Shown here one piece after another: positions 1-7,484 of a stretch of DNA of 8,924 nt. How positions within the stretch are numbered: position 1 is the stretch's first letter; the number at the start of each line of letters is the position of its first letter. The DNA lies in contig JAUVRU010000052.1 of the NCBI GenBank assembly GCA_030597485.1, positions 1 through 8,924 on the forward strand. Direction: 5' to 3'. Below the pieces are notes generated by a model that saw only the letters and a program-made list of their open reading frames with translations, did not search any database and had not been told where the DNA came from. A program made the translations under genes and the position numbers. The DNA comes from Anaerolineae bacterium. Lineage in GTDB: Bacteria; Chloroflexota; Anaerolineae; 4572-78; NAK82.

Positions 1-2519
1 CGGCCACCCCGGTTGAGCACGGTGACGACCTGACGCCACAGGGTTTCATCGCCACCTACTGCCTGCTGCCACCGAGTCTCGTTGAAGGTTCTAACAAGGT
101 GAGCACGGGCCGTGCGGAAGAGAGCCATCTCCTCGTCACTGGCCGGTTCCACCTGGTCGGAGCCGTCGTCTTTGTCTCCATAGGCGATATTGGCCACTTC
201 TTGCAGGTACCATTCTTCGGCGCGATTGAAAGGCATGCCAGGACCGAGGCCATCCGCGCCAAAGCCGGGCAAGCCCAGCTTCTCGGCAATGGCCAGCATG
301 ATGGGCTCCATCCCCAACGGTTGCTCCTCGCCAAACACGGTCACCCACTCGGTGAGCGGCTCGACTGCCGGCTGGCGCACCTTGCTCACCCGGGTCAGCA
401 CAGCTGGCGTGATGTGAGGTGTGCCCCAGCGCTCCCAAATGGCCGTGTCGGGGAAGAGATAGTCGGCGTACATGCTGGTCTCAGCGATGACGATGTCGCA
501 GGCGAAGAAGAGCGGAATCTTGGCCGGATCGCGCAGGTCGTCAATCATCGGGTTGCCGGCCGGCCCGGCGAAGACAGGCGTCCCCATGTGCAAGAAGAGG
601 GCCTTGATGGGGTAGGGGTAACCGTCGGCAGCGCTGGGGATGATCTCCTGGTAGACATTGCTGGAGTAGGGGAACCAGGGTCGTTTGGCCGGGTATCCAT
701 CGCGCTTGAAGAGCAGCGACTTTTCGTAGGCGATCTTCTCGCGGCTTAGGATGATACCGAAGGAGCCCAACTTGCCGGGATGCATGTCGCTGCTCAGCAA
801 GTCGAAGGGAAAGTGGGCTTTGTTGCCAAACTCGTGCCAGTGACCGCCGCCGGTGGCCAGGCCTCCACTCCAGTCGGCGTTGCCAACGAGGAGGTTGAGC
901 GCGATGATGGCCTGGGCGTTGTAGTAGCCGTTGGTGTGCTGCACCGGTCCCCGGTAGAGCTCAGCGACTGCCAGCCTGCCGTGGGCGGTGAACTCGCGGG
1001 CCACTTCCTCGATTTTGCGGGCGGGGATGCCGCACTCAGTAGCCCACTCCTCCAGCGTCTTCTCGCCCGCCACTTCTTGCACTAGCAGGAACGCGCTCTT
1101 GTAGGCCGTGCCATTGACCGTGCCCTCAGCAAAGATGTCACCCTCGACCACGTTTTCGCCATCGGAGGGGTCAAAGGGGATCAGTTCACCTTCCTTGCTG
1201 GTGACAAAGTAGTGAGCCGGATCTTTTTCGGCGGGAACGGCCAGACCGGCATCGGCGGCGCGCAGAAGCGTGGTGGGGTTGCCCTCGTCGTCCAGTTTGA
1301 CCAAGAAGGCAGCGTTGGACCAGGTCTTCTCGGCATCGGCGGTTGCGGCAGCCTTGTTGACATTGGCGAGGTAGGTTTCATTGTAGCGCTCGTTTTCGAT
1401 GATCCAGCCGATCATGGCCAGCGCCAGGGCCGCGTCAGTGCCCGGCTTGATGGGCAACCACCATTTGGCCTTGCTGGCCGTCTTGCTCAGGCGCGGGTCC
1501 ACTACCGCGATCCTGAGGTTGCCGCTGGTGAGACCCCAGGTGACCAGTTCGCTCATGGGCGTGGGACCGAAGTTGGCCTCGAAGGCGCCGGTGCCGAAGA
1601 AGATGACAAACTCGGCATTAGCCAGGTCCGGCTTCATGTGGGTCTTGCCACCCGACCATTTGCCTTCGCTGTACTGGTTGGTCATTTGCTGGTAAGCGAT
1701 GTGGTGCGATTGCTCGCAGATGGAGGTATGCTCCCACCAGTTGACCGAACCGAAGGCGTCCTTCAGCCAGCGCTTGGCGAACTCCTTGCGTCCGTGCTCG
1801 ATGCGCCCGGCCATGAAGAGGAACTGGTTGTTTTTCGGTCCCAGGTCAGGCAGGTCGGGGTCAAGCAGCAGGTCCAGGTGATCGGCGTGTTTGGCTTTGA
1901 ACTCGTCGAGGGTCATATCCTCTTTGGCCACGGCGGCCGCATCGGCCTTGAGTTCGGACATCAAGGCCGGATCGCGCACAGCCCATGTGTCTTTCAGCCC
2001 AGGGGTTTTGCTCCCGTCAGCAAAGTCACCGCCATTGACGATCTCCTGAATGGCCTGGTCGAAGGAGACAACTACCCATTTGTTCTCCCCCCGTTTCCCG
2101 GCCCGCTTAAGTACCTTGGTGATGCGGTAGGGATCATACTGGCTCTGCACGCCAGCCTGGCCCTTGGGACACAACTTGCCGTCTATCGGGGCTGCCTCGG
2201 GCGGCGGTGTATCGTAGGATATGTGGGGCAACATGTTCATCGGGCTGTAGGGGTTGCCGTCGATCTTGACCAGCACGCCGTCCAGGACTTTGCACTTCAT
2301 AGTGCAACTGGTGTGACACTGCAAGCAGGCAGAATAGATGATGTTCTCCGGCTTGTTGAGTGGGTAGCCGCCCGCCACCTCGGTCCCTGCGGCAATGGCA
2401 GCCACCTGGTTGAAAACACTGTCCACGTGGCCCAACAAGGCAGCCGAGCCGCCGACCACAGCCGCGGGCTTCAGGAAGCCTCGCCGGTTGACACGGCATC
2501 CCAATCCGCTCACGTCCAT
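1..2519 (-). CDS. Molybdopterin oxidoreductase catalytic subunit, TtrA/SrdA/ArrA-like (partial, C-terminus beyond window)
   Basis: Catalytic A subunit of a respiratory DMSO-reductase-superfamily enzyme, carrying Mo-bisMGD and one [4Fe-4S] cluster and acting outside the cytoplasmic membrane. The frame is open from the ATG at 2519 to the window edge (839 full codons). A Tat signal with RRGFLK is at residues 12-17, followed by a short hydrophobic stretch. The Fe-S motif uses C65, C68, C72 and C117 (KLCPKG); C76 is an extra cysteine. An insertion (about 160-230) precedes the motif HTSICEQSHH, whose C268 is the likely Mo ligand. Later landmarks are GNADWSGG and ADYLFPD. TtrA of Salmonella is about 1,020 residues, so roughly 180 may be missing here. 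The start has GGAGG six bases upstream and lies 1 nt after the anchor gene stop, which suggests translational coupling. The family is secure. Tetrathionate, selenate, arsenate and polysulfide all remain possible substrates, with TtrA/SrdA-like my preference from the insertion and gene order. Confidence 0.93.
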   Translation of the reverse strand, partial: MDVSGLGCRVNRRGFLKPAAVVGGSAALLGHVDSVFNQVAAIAAGTEVAGGYPLNKPENIIYSACLQCHTSCTMKCKVLDGVLVKIDGNPYSPMNMLPHISYDTPPPEAAPIDGKLCPKGQAGVQSQYDPYRITKVLKRAGKRGENKWVVVSFDQAIQEIVNGGDFADGSKTPGLKDTWAVRDPALMSELKADAAAVAKEDMTLDEFKAKHADHLDLLLDPDLPDLGPKNNQFLFMAGRIEHGRKEFAKRWLKDAFGSVNWWEHTSICEQSHHIAYQQMTNQYSEGKWSGGKTHMKPDLANAEFVIFFGTGAFEANFGPTPMSELVTWGLTSGNLRIAVVDPRLSKTASKAKWWLPIKPGTDAALALAMIGWIIENERYNETYLANVNKAAATADAEKTWSNAAFLVKLDDEGNPTTLLRAADAGLAVPAEKDPAHYFVTSKEGELIPFDPSDGENVVEGDIFAEGTVNGTAYKSAFLLVQEVAGEKTLEEWATECGIPARKIEEVAREFTAHGRLAVAELYRGPVQHTNGYYNAQAIIALNLLVGNADWSGGLATGGGHWHEFGNKAHFPFDLLSSDMHPGKLGSFGIILSREKIAYEKSLLFKRDGYPAKRPWFPYSSNVYQEIIPSAADGYPYPIKALFLHMGTPVFAGPAGNPMIDDLRDPAKIPLFFACDIVIAETSMYADYLFPDTAIWERWGTPHITPAVLTRVSKVRQPAVEPLTEWVTVFGEEQPLGMEPIMLAIAEKLGLPGFGADGLGPGMPFNRAEEWYLQEVANIAYGDKDDGSDQVEPASDEEMALFRTARAHLVRTFNETRWQQAVGGDETLWRQVVTVLNRGG

Positions 2520-2520
2520 A

Positions 2521-3654
2521 TCAGGCCTCCCTCAAATCTGGATCTACCAGGGGCAACCGGTCAAGCCCTACCAAGAAGAGCAGGCCGGCAAGAGCGGTGA
2601 TGCCAATGGTCACGGCCCATTCGGCCAGGGTGGGGAAATAGTAAAAGCTGAGATGGGGGCCGAAGTAGGCGGTGCGCAGGGCTTCGATCTCGGGCACGGC
2701 CAGGCCGGGGACAACAATGTTGAGGCGCACCGCCGTGAAGCCAAAGGCAACCATCAGGCCGGCCAGGCCTACGGCAGGTATCTGCTGCGACCAGCGGGGG
2801 TGGAACAGGATGACGGCCGGCAGAACCAGGCCGATGAGAACCTGAATGATCCAGAAAGCCCACCAGTGCGGCCCGGCGATGACCAGCAGCACTGCAGCCA
2901 CGTTGTGCGGCAAGGCGCCATACAGACTAATGGAGTAGTCGGCGAAGAGGAAGAGCGCCTCGGCTACGACGAAGATGAGCAACAAGCGACTCAATTGTCG
3001 GATTAACGCCTCGCGGTCCTCCAGCTTCGGCAGCAGGAAGGCTGCCACAAAAGCAAGCACCGCGGTCCCCGACGCCAGCGCTGTGATCAAGAAGCTGATG
3101 GGGAACATCCCGACGTGCCAGAAAGGGCGCGCCCCCTGCACACCAAACAGAGCGCCCACACCGCCGCTGAAGGCCACCGCCAGGGGCAGACCAATGATGC
3201 CCAGCACCCGCAGCAGGCGCTCGTCCCCCGAGGTGAACTCAACGTACAATTGGACCAGCAGCAGCAGGCCAAACAGGGCGTAAGTCCAGACCATGAAGGT
3301 CATCACCGAGGTAAAGCTGGGGCTGGCGAAAACCTTCCAGAAGCGCCACGGATGACCCAGGTCCAGAAAAATGTGGAGCAGGCCGGCCATCAGGGAGACC
3401 AGGGCAATGAAGATACCTAGCCGCAGCCACCGAGCGAGGGGCTGCACGCCATAGAGGAAAGCGAGTGTAATCAGAATATAGACGCCGGCTGCGATTTCCA
3501 CGAAGTAGAGGTACATGGACGTCCACAAACCCCACACGATGTAGTTTCCGTAACCGGCCATCTCGTGACCCTGCGTGATCCGCTGGAAGAGGCCCCAGGC
3601 TCCGATCACCAACGCGATAGCGATGAGAATCCACAGTAACTGACGTACTTTCAT
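2521..3654 (-). CDS. nrfD: NrfD/PsrC-family membrane anchor subunit of the molybdoenzyme
   Basis: Integral membrane C subunit (377 residues) that takes electrons from the quinol pool and hands them to the ferredoxin subunit. About nine or ten hydrophobic helices are visible, roughly at residues 5-23, 46-69, 78-97, 115-138, 149-170, 185-208, 223-243, 266-286, 293-313 and 345-364. Family hallmarks are the HIFLDLGHPWRFW segment (94-106) and GMFPISFLITALASG (182-196). There are no haem or Fe-S motifs, as expected for NrfD-type anchors. The ATG start is preceded by GGAGGAG eight bases upstream. The gene lies 21 nt after the ferredoxin gene and 1 nt before the catalytic gene, so the three are one operon in the order B-C-A. 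The nearest known counterparts by context are TtrC, SrdC and PsrC, and I cannot separate these by eye. Confidence 0.94.
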   Translation of the reverse strand: MKVRQLLWILIAIALVIGAWGLFQRITQGHEMAGYGNYIVWGLWTSMYLYFVEIAAGVYILITLAFLYGVQPLARWLRLGIFIALVSLMAGLLHIFLDLGHPWRFWKVFASPSFTSVMTFMVWTYALFGLLLLVQLYVEFTSGDERLLRVLGIIGLPLAVAFSGGVGALFGVQGARPFWHVGMFPISFLITALASGTAVLAFVAAFLLPKLEDREALIRQLSRLLLIFVVAEALFLFADYSISLYGALPHNVAAVLLVIAGPHWWAFWIIQVLIGLVLPAVILFHPRWSQQIPAVGLAGLMVAFGFTAVRLNIVVPGLAVPEIEALRTAYFGPHLSFYYFPTLAEWAVTIGITALAGLLFLVGLDRLPLVDPDLREA

Positions 3655-3675
3655 GACAAATTCTCCTCCCGGCGA

Positions 3676-4398
3676 TCAGCTGAGGTAGAAGACGCTGGGT
3701 TTGGTGCCCAGTTCTTCTCTCAGCCTGAACGAGTAACGCTCGGCCAGCAGCTCCGACACCAGGCTATCGGGATCGCTCAAGTCGCCAAAATAACGAGAAC
3801 GGCCAATACAGTCGCTAATGCAAGCCGGCAGCAGTCCCTCGTTGAGGCGATGCAAGCAGAAGTGACACTTGCGGACGTTGCCAATGGGCGAGGCGTCCTG
3901 CCGGCGCACCTGCACTTTGCCGTATTCATAAGTGGCCACCGTCTCGTAGACAGCAGGCGTTTGTGGCGTGCCCTCGCCGTACGATTCACCGAAGTCGAAG
4001 CTGCGGGCGCCATAAGGGCATGCGGTCACACAGTAGCGGCAGCCAATGCACTGGTCGTAGTCTATGGCCACAATGCCATCGGGGCGCTGGAAGGTGGCTC
4101 TGACCGGGCAGACGGGCACGCACGGTGGCTCCTGGCATTGCATGCAGGGGCGCGGTACGAAAACCTCGCGCACGTTGGGATACGTGCCCGTCTCTTCTTT
4201 GAGGACGATGTTGTAAGACACGCTGGGTGGCGTCTTGTTTTCTGCCTTGCAGGCGATCGTGCAGGATTCGCAGCCCACGCACTTGGTCAGATCAATGACC
4301 ATGGCCCAGTGGCGCTCGTCCACGGCCTTCCGCAAGGCCCGTTGGATGTCCTCTCCCATCCGGAGTATGGTGTTCTCCATCTCCATAACAACGGGCAT
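3676..4398 (-). CDS. Four-cluster [4Fe-4S] ferredoxin subunit (TtrB/PsrB/DmsB-like) of the molybdoenzyme
   Basis: Electron-transfer B subunit (240 residues) linking the membrane anchor to the catalytic subunit. Sixteen cysteines fall in four groups: 40/43/46/50, 85/88/93/97, 117/120/123/127 and 178/181/193/197. This is the full set for four [4Fe-4S] clusters, with the usual wide spacing (CxxC, 11 residues, CxxxC) in the last group. No group has lost a ligand. There is no signal peptide, so export would depend on travelling with the Tat-tagged catalytic subunit, as is usual for such B subunits. About 30 polar residues precede the first cluster. The ATG start is well supported by a near-perfect Shine-Dalgarno AAGGAGGTGA with seven bases between GGAGG and ATG. 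It is the first gene of the B-C-A operon, after a 363-base regulatory gap. The family is certain, but partner substrate specificity cannot be read from this subunit. Confidence 0.94.
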   Translation of the reverse strand: MPVVMEMENTILRMGEDIQRALRKAVDERHWAMVIDLTKCVGCESCTIACKAENKTPPSVSYNIVLKEETGTYPNVREVFVPRPCMQCQEPPCVPVCPVRATFQRPDGIVAIDYDQCIGCRYCVTACPYGARSFDFGESYGEGTPQTPAVYETVATYEYGKVQVRRQDASPIGNVRKCHFCLHRLNEGLLPACISDCIGRSRYFGDLSDPDSLVSELLAERYSFRLREELGTKPSVFYLS

Positions 4399-4554
4399 AG
4401 GGTCACCTCCTTTTTGAAATCGCTGTTCTCATCCTGTTCTGCATAGCATCCATCACTCACAAAAAAGACAGATACGCTATGGCGCGCATCCATCTCCTTT
4501 GCAAACACGGCAGGCGATGGCGTTTCCACCATTGCCCTGGCTGGTTCTATTGTG

Positions 4555-4574
4555 CCAGCGGCCCGCCGCCGTGG
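4555..4574. other. GC-rich hairpin in the leader of the B-C-A operon
   Basis: A GCGGC/GCCGC self-complementary core inside a 20-base, almost wholly G+C stretch could form a stable hairpin in the leader RNA. It has no following T-run on either strand, so it is not a classical intrinsic terminator. Its function is unknown. Confidence 0.3.
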
Positions 4575-4631
4575 ACAGGTAGCGTCGTTAGGTCGAGCGG
4601 GCTCGGAGACATGGAGTTATTGGATACTACC

Positions 4632-4637
4632 AGTGTA
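4632..4637 (-). promoter_or_regulatory. Candidate -10 element (TACACT) for the B-C-A operon
   Basis: On the minus strand TACACT lies within TGTGCTACACTGG, a fair match to a sigma-70 -10 box. The expected -35 position has no good TTGACA match, which fits a promoter needing an activator. Initiation here would leave a leader of roughly 225 nt before the ferredoxin gene. This is a by-eye prediction only. Confidence 0.3.
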
Positions 4638-4759
4638 GCACATTTGGGGTGTCGGTTGTAGCGGGGAAAGCTAGACAGTTTGGGAGCGTTCTGTCGGGGG
4701 AAGTTAGAGACGTCTGTAGGAGGGAGTGTGACGGACAGGTGCGCAGCTGTAGGAGAAAT
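4634..4759. repeat. Series of TGTAG/TGTC-centred direct repeats upstream of the B-C-A operon
   Basis: On the plus strand four similar boxes appear: TTGTAGCGGGGAAAG (4656-4670), CTGTCGGGGGAAG (4691-4703), CTGTAGGAGGGAG (4714-4726) and CTGTAGGAGAAAT (4747-4759). A shorter fifth core TGTAGC starts at 4634 and overlaps the candidate -10. The TGT cores start at 4634, 4657, 4692, 4715 and 4748, giving spacings of 23, 35, 23 and 33. They are candidate binding sites for the neighbouring LuxR-type regulator. This is inferred from position and repetition. Confidence 0.45.
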
Positions 4760-4767
4760 TCTTACAG
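4747..4767. other. Imperfect palindrome overlapping the response regulator stop codon
   Basis: CTGTA and TACAG arms flank a partly self-complementary AGA/TCT core, spanning the end of the regulator gene. There is no T-run after it on the minus strand, so a terminator role is weakly supported. It also contains the outermost TGTAG box of the repeat series, so it may instead be part of a binding site. Confidence 0.25.
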
Positions 4768-5442
4768 ATCGCCGCCATCCTGGCCCAAGATGCCCAGCCG
4801 TAGTGCCAGGTCGACCAGCTGAGCCCGGTTCTCCGCGCCCAGTTTGGACATAGCCCGCGAGCGATAGGTGTAGACGGTTTTCACGCTGAGATGATACTGC
4901 CCGGCAATCTCCTCGCTGGTGTAGCCCAACACAACGCCCTGCATTACCTCTTTCTCGCGTTCACTGAGACTATCCCAAAGTTGGGTATCGCTGCCGGCCG
5001 GTGCTGCAGACTGAGGCAGCAGATCCTCAAGCAACACCTTCGTCATCGCCGGATGTACATAGATTTCGTTCCGAGCGACAGCCCTGATGGCCGACAGCAG
5101 TTCAGTGTCGGCCGCCTTCTTGAGCACGTAACCAGCCGCGCCCGACCGAAAAGCCTGGCGCAGATAGGCCTCATCCTCGTGCATAGTGAGAATGAGAATG
5201 CGCGCTTTCGGGGCAGCCTGTTTCAGCCGGGGGAGCACTGCCAGGCCATTTTCGTCGGGCATCGTCAGATCCAGCAAAAGGATGTCTGGCTGCAAGGCAG
5301 TGGCTTGTTCAACCGCTTCACGCCCATCGCCCGCCTCACCGACGACCTCCATGTCGGCCTCGGCGCCCAGCAACATACGTAGCCCTGCTCGCAAAACGGC
5401 GTGGTCATCGACGAGAAGGATGCGGAGAGAAGAGGTTAGCAC
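4762..5442 (-). CDS. NarL/LuxR-family response regulator
   Basis: Cytoplasmic DNA-binding regulator (226 residues), presumed partner of the adjacent kinase. The receiver domain (about 6-122) has the acidic pair D12/D13, phospho-acceptor D58 in LLLDLTMPDENG, T86, Y105 and K108, which is a complete active site. A LuxR-type HTH lies at about 163-222 (SEREKEVMQG, then SEEIAGQYHLSVKTVYTYRSRAMSKLG). I chose the GTG at 5442 because a GGAGG sits seven bases upstream and the receiver fold begins directly after it. Longer in-frame extensions would run through the kinase gene and carry no receiver-like sequence. The gene overlaps the kinase stop by 7 nt, a sign of coupled translation. Its likely target is the reductase operon that follows, where repeated boxes are present. 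TtrR of Salmonella has the same receiver plus LuxR HTH plan, unlike the NtrC-type AioR/ArxR. Confidence 0.93.
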   Translation of the reverse strand: MLTSSLRILLVDDHAVLRAGLRMLLGAEADMEVVGEAGDGREAVEQATALQPDILLLDLTMPDENGLAVLPRLKQAAPKARILILTMHEDEAYLRQAFRSGAAGYVLKKAADTELLSAIRAVARNEIYVHPAMTKVLLEDLLPQSAAPAGSDTQLWDSLSEREKEVMQGVVLGYTSEEIAGQYHLSVKTVYTYRSRAMSKLGAENRAQLVDLALRLGILGQDGGDL

Positions 5443-7484
5443 CGGGAGGCCTCCGTTTCGCCTGCCGAGGTGGTGCTCGTGGGAGAATGGGGGGGCGTGG
5501 GCACATCCGTGAGCGGAACGCGCACGATAACGGCGGTGCCCATCGCGGGCTGCGATTCGATGCGCAGGCTGCCTCCGATGAGGGTGGCCCGCTCTTCCAT
5601 GCCATACAGACCCAACTTGCGCCGCTGGCGGGCCAATGAAAGGTCGAGGCCAGAGCCGTTGTCCTCGACGATGGCGCGCACATGATGGCCTGTCCACTCC
5701 AACAAGACACTGGCATGACTGGCGCCGGAATGACGGGCTACGTTAGTCAACGCTTCTTGCACGATGCGATACAGGGTAGTCTCAACGGCAGGCGGCAAAC
5801 GCCGTCCATCAAAACCAACTGCCCGGTTATCGACGCCGATGTTGAAGCGGCGCCGGTACTCTGCCACGTGGTGATCAACCGCCGCCACCAGCCCCATGTC
5901 ATCGAGCACGCTGGGCCGCAGCTCCAAGGCCAGGTCATGGACAGCCTCCAATGTTTCGGCAACAATGGCGCGCAGACCGGACAGGTATTGGCGGGCCTCG
6001 TCGGCGGAGCGAAGGCCTTCCAGCACTTTCAGGCCGACCATCAACGAGGTCAGAGATTGACTGGTGTCGTCGTGCAACTCGCGAGCGATGCGCTTTCGCT
6101 CCTCTTCCTGAGCGGTGATGATTCTCTGTAGCAACTGGCCTCGTGCGGCCTCTTTCTGACGCACTTCTTCCCACAGCCGCGTGTTTTCCACGGCCACGCC
6201 CAGTTGTTGCCCGATGGCCCCCAGCAATTGCAGGTCCTCATGGGAAACACAATCGGAGTCGGCGCAGGCGATGTTCAGCGTGCCCAACACCTGCGATTTG
6301 GAGACAAGCGGCACAGCGACATGGCCGGTGACCAGGCGTTCGTCCGCCAGGCACAACCCGCGCACTGGACAGGTCTCATCCAGCGAGGTGATGAGAAGTG
6401 ACCTTTTCTCCTCGAGCACGCGGCCACATTGACAATGAGGGAACCCCGTTTCCGCTTCCTGCCTGGCAACACGGACTGGAATGCCTACCGAGCACACCAA
6501 CCGAGCATGAGTGCCCTCGGGCTCGAGGAGCAGTACCCAACCAGCCTCCAGGTCCATCAGGGCCAACACACAACGCAAGGCGCCGTCGAGCATGTCGGTC
6601 AGATCCTGCTGACCGCTGACAACCCGGGACACTTCGTACAGCGCCGCCAGCTCCCGACTGCGGCGCAGGAGTTCCGCGTCAAAGGCCTCGCTCTCGGCGC
6701 GGGCGCCTGCCAGATCTGTGATCATGGCGTTGAAGGAATCGTTCAGCAGGCCAATCTCGTCGTTGGCCCAGTGGGCGGCTGCGTGCGACAGATCACCCCG
6801 GGCCACGGTGCGGGTCACTTCAACCAAGTCAAGTACGGGCCGAGTGATGAGCCAGGTAAGCAATATGGCGGCGGCCACGCCCGCCAGGGAGACGATGATG
6901 GTAGTGACCAGCAATTGCCGGGTGACGTGGCTCAACGTCGTCCGCATCGCCTGCTCGGACAGGCCCACCCGGAGCACACCCGCCCGACCTTCCAAGATTG
7001 GCACGGCGAAATCCCAGATGATCCCCTCGTCGGTGGCAAGATTCTGAAGGTGATAGCGCTCGACGGGGGACACCGTGTTGACCCCCACGAGTCCTGCGGG
7101 AAAGCCTTCGCCAAAGGTATGCACCAGGATCTCCCCGTCGGGGCCGACGACAAAAGCGTAGCGCACGTCCCCGTTGTTGGCCAACGTGTCCAGCAACAGC
7201 TGGTATACCCCGTAGAGATCGTGCACCAAGATCAGGTCCACGCTGCGGGCGGCCACATCTCGGGTGATGGATACACCCCGGTTGCGCAACTCGTGACCAA
7301 GGGCAGTGCGGAACGTGCTCCGCACCTGGAAGGTAACACCGACGCCAAGTATCAGCACCAGGGTTAGCACAACCCCCAGAATCTTGGTGCGAACCCTCAC
7401 CGCCCCTGCCACTGCCCAGAATTGGTTGAACAGGCGACGCGCAAAGGGCGAGAGCCCAGGCATCCGATCTGCCAGCCCACTCAC
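5436..7484 (-). CDS. Membrane sensor histidine kinase (extracytoplasmic sensor, HAMP, GAF, HisKA_3, HATPase_c), NarX-like architecture
   Basis: Sensor kinase of 682 residues. A first membrane segment (about 34-54) and second (about 189-213) bracket a roughly 135-residue external domain, CACHE-like in appearance (YAFVVGPDGEILVHTF at 109-124). HAMP follows (about 211-264), then a linker and a GAF domain (about 280-440) with cysteines C351, C353, C372 and C378. The HisKA_3 dimerisation domain carries the phospho-acceptor H471 in ARELHDDTSQSL. The ATPase domain shows the N box (N581), DNGSG (608-612) and GLYGMEERATLIGG. The start is GTG at 7484, whose GTGA overlaps the stop of the lipoprotein gene. 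ATG at 7463 (residue 8) is a possible alternative. The signal may come both from its own external domain and from the PhnD-like lipoprotein encoded upstream. The fold is certain, the ligand unknown. Confidence 0.94.
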   Translation of the reverse strand: MSGLADRMPGLSPFARRLFNQFWAVAGAVRVRTKILGVVLTLVLILGVGVTFQVRSTFRTALGHELRNRGVSITRDVAARSVDLILVHDLYGVYQLLLDTLANNGDVRYAFVVGPDGEILVHTFGEGFPAGLVGVNTVSPVERYHLQNLATDEGIIWDFAVPILEGRAGVLRVGLSEQAMRTTLSHVTRQLLVTTIIVSLAGVAAAILLTWLITRPVLDLVEVTRTVARGDLSHAAAHWANDEIGLLNDSFNAMITDLAGARAESEAFDAELLRRSRELAALYEVSRVVSGQQDLTDMLDGALRCVLALMDLEAGWVLLLEPEGTHARLVCSVGIPVRVARQEAETGFPHCQCGRVLEEKRSLLITSLDETCPVRGLCLADERLVTGHVAVPLVSKSQVLGTLNIACADSDCVSHEDLQLLGAIGQQLGVAVENTRLWEEVRQKEAARGQLLQRIITAQEEERKRIARELHDDTSQSLTSLMVGLKVLEGLRSADEARQYLSGLRAIVAETLEAVHDLALELRPSVLDDMGLVAAVDHHVAEYRRRFNIGVDNRAVGFDGRRLPPAVETTLYRIVQEALTNVARHSGASHASVLLEWTGHHVRAIVEDNGSGLDLSLARQRRKLGLYGMEERATLIGGSLRIESQPAMGTAVIVRVPLTDVPTPPHSPTSTTSAGETEASRC

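Larger units (their letters stand above)
4399..4761. promoter_or_regulatory. Gene-free regulatory region and long leader ahead of the B-C-A operon
   Basis: No plausible coding sequence lies in this gap between the response regulator stop and the ferredoxin start. Read towards the operon it holds a series of repeated TGTAG-type boxes, a weak promoter candidate, a GC-rich hairpin, a duplicated GATGGATGC motif (4446-4454 and 4486-4494) and the strong Shine-Dalgarno. No terminator with a T-run is visible after the regulator gene, so read-through from the sensory block remains possible alongside an internal promoter. Confidence 0.6.

Noticed and set aside
99..749. A 216-codon plus-strand open frame
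   Set aside because: Antisense shadow of the same catalytic gene, with no recognisable motif or ribosome binding site.
1212..2600. A 462-codon open frame on the plus strand
   Set aside because: It lies antisense to the catalytic subunit gene, whose minus-strand frame encodes an unmistakable molybdopterin oxidoreductase with Tat signal and Fe-S motif. The plus-strand translation shows no domain and follows GC-driven codon mirroring.
4462..4494. Ten-codon upstream reading frame (minus strand, MRAIAYLSFL) as a leader peptide gene
   Set aside because: An AGGAG lies only four bases before its ATG and there is no attenuator or codon bias to support regulation, so it is mentioned only as a possibility in the leader.
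4479..4661. A 60-codon plus-strand frame in the intergenic region
   Set aside because: Low-complexity, Cys/Trp/Gly-rich translation without a ribosome binding site; the region is better explained as promoter and leader.
6429..7367. A 312-codon plus-strand open frame
   Set aside because: Entirely inside the kinase gene on the other strand; the kinase frame carries conserved GAF, HAMP and membrane segments, while this frame shows none.
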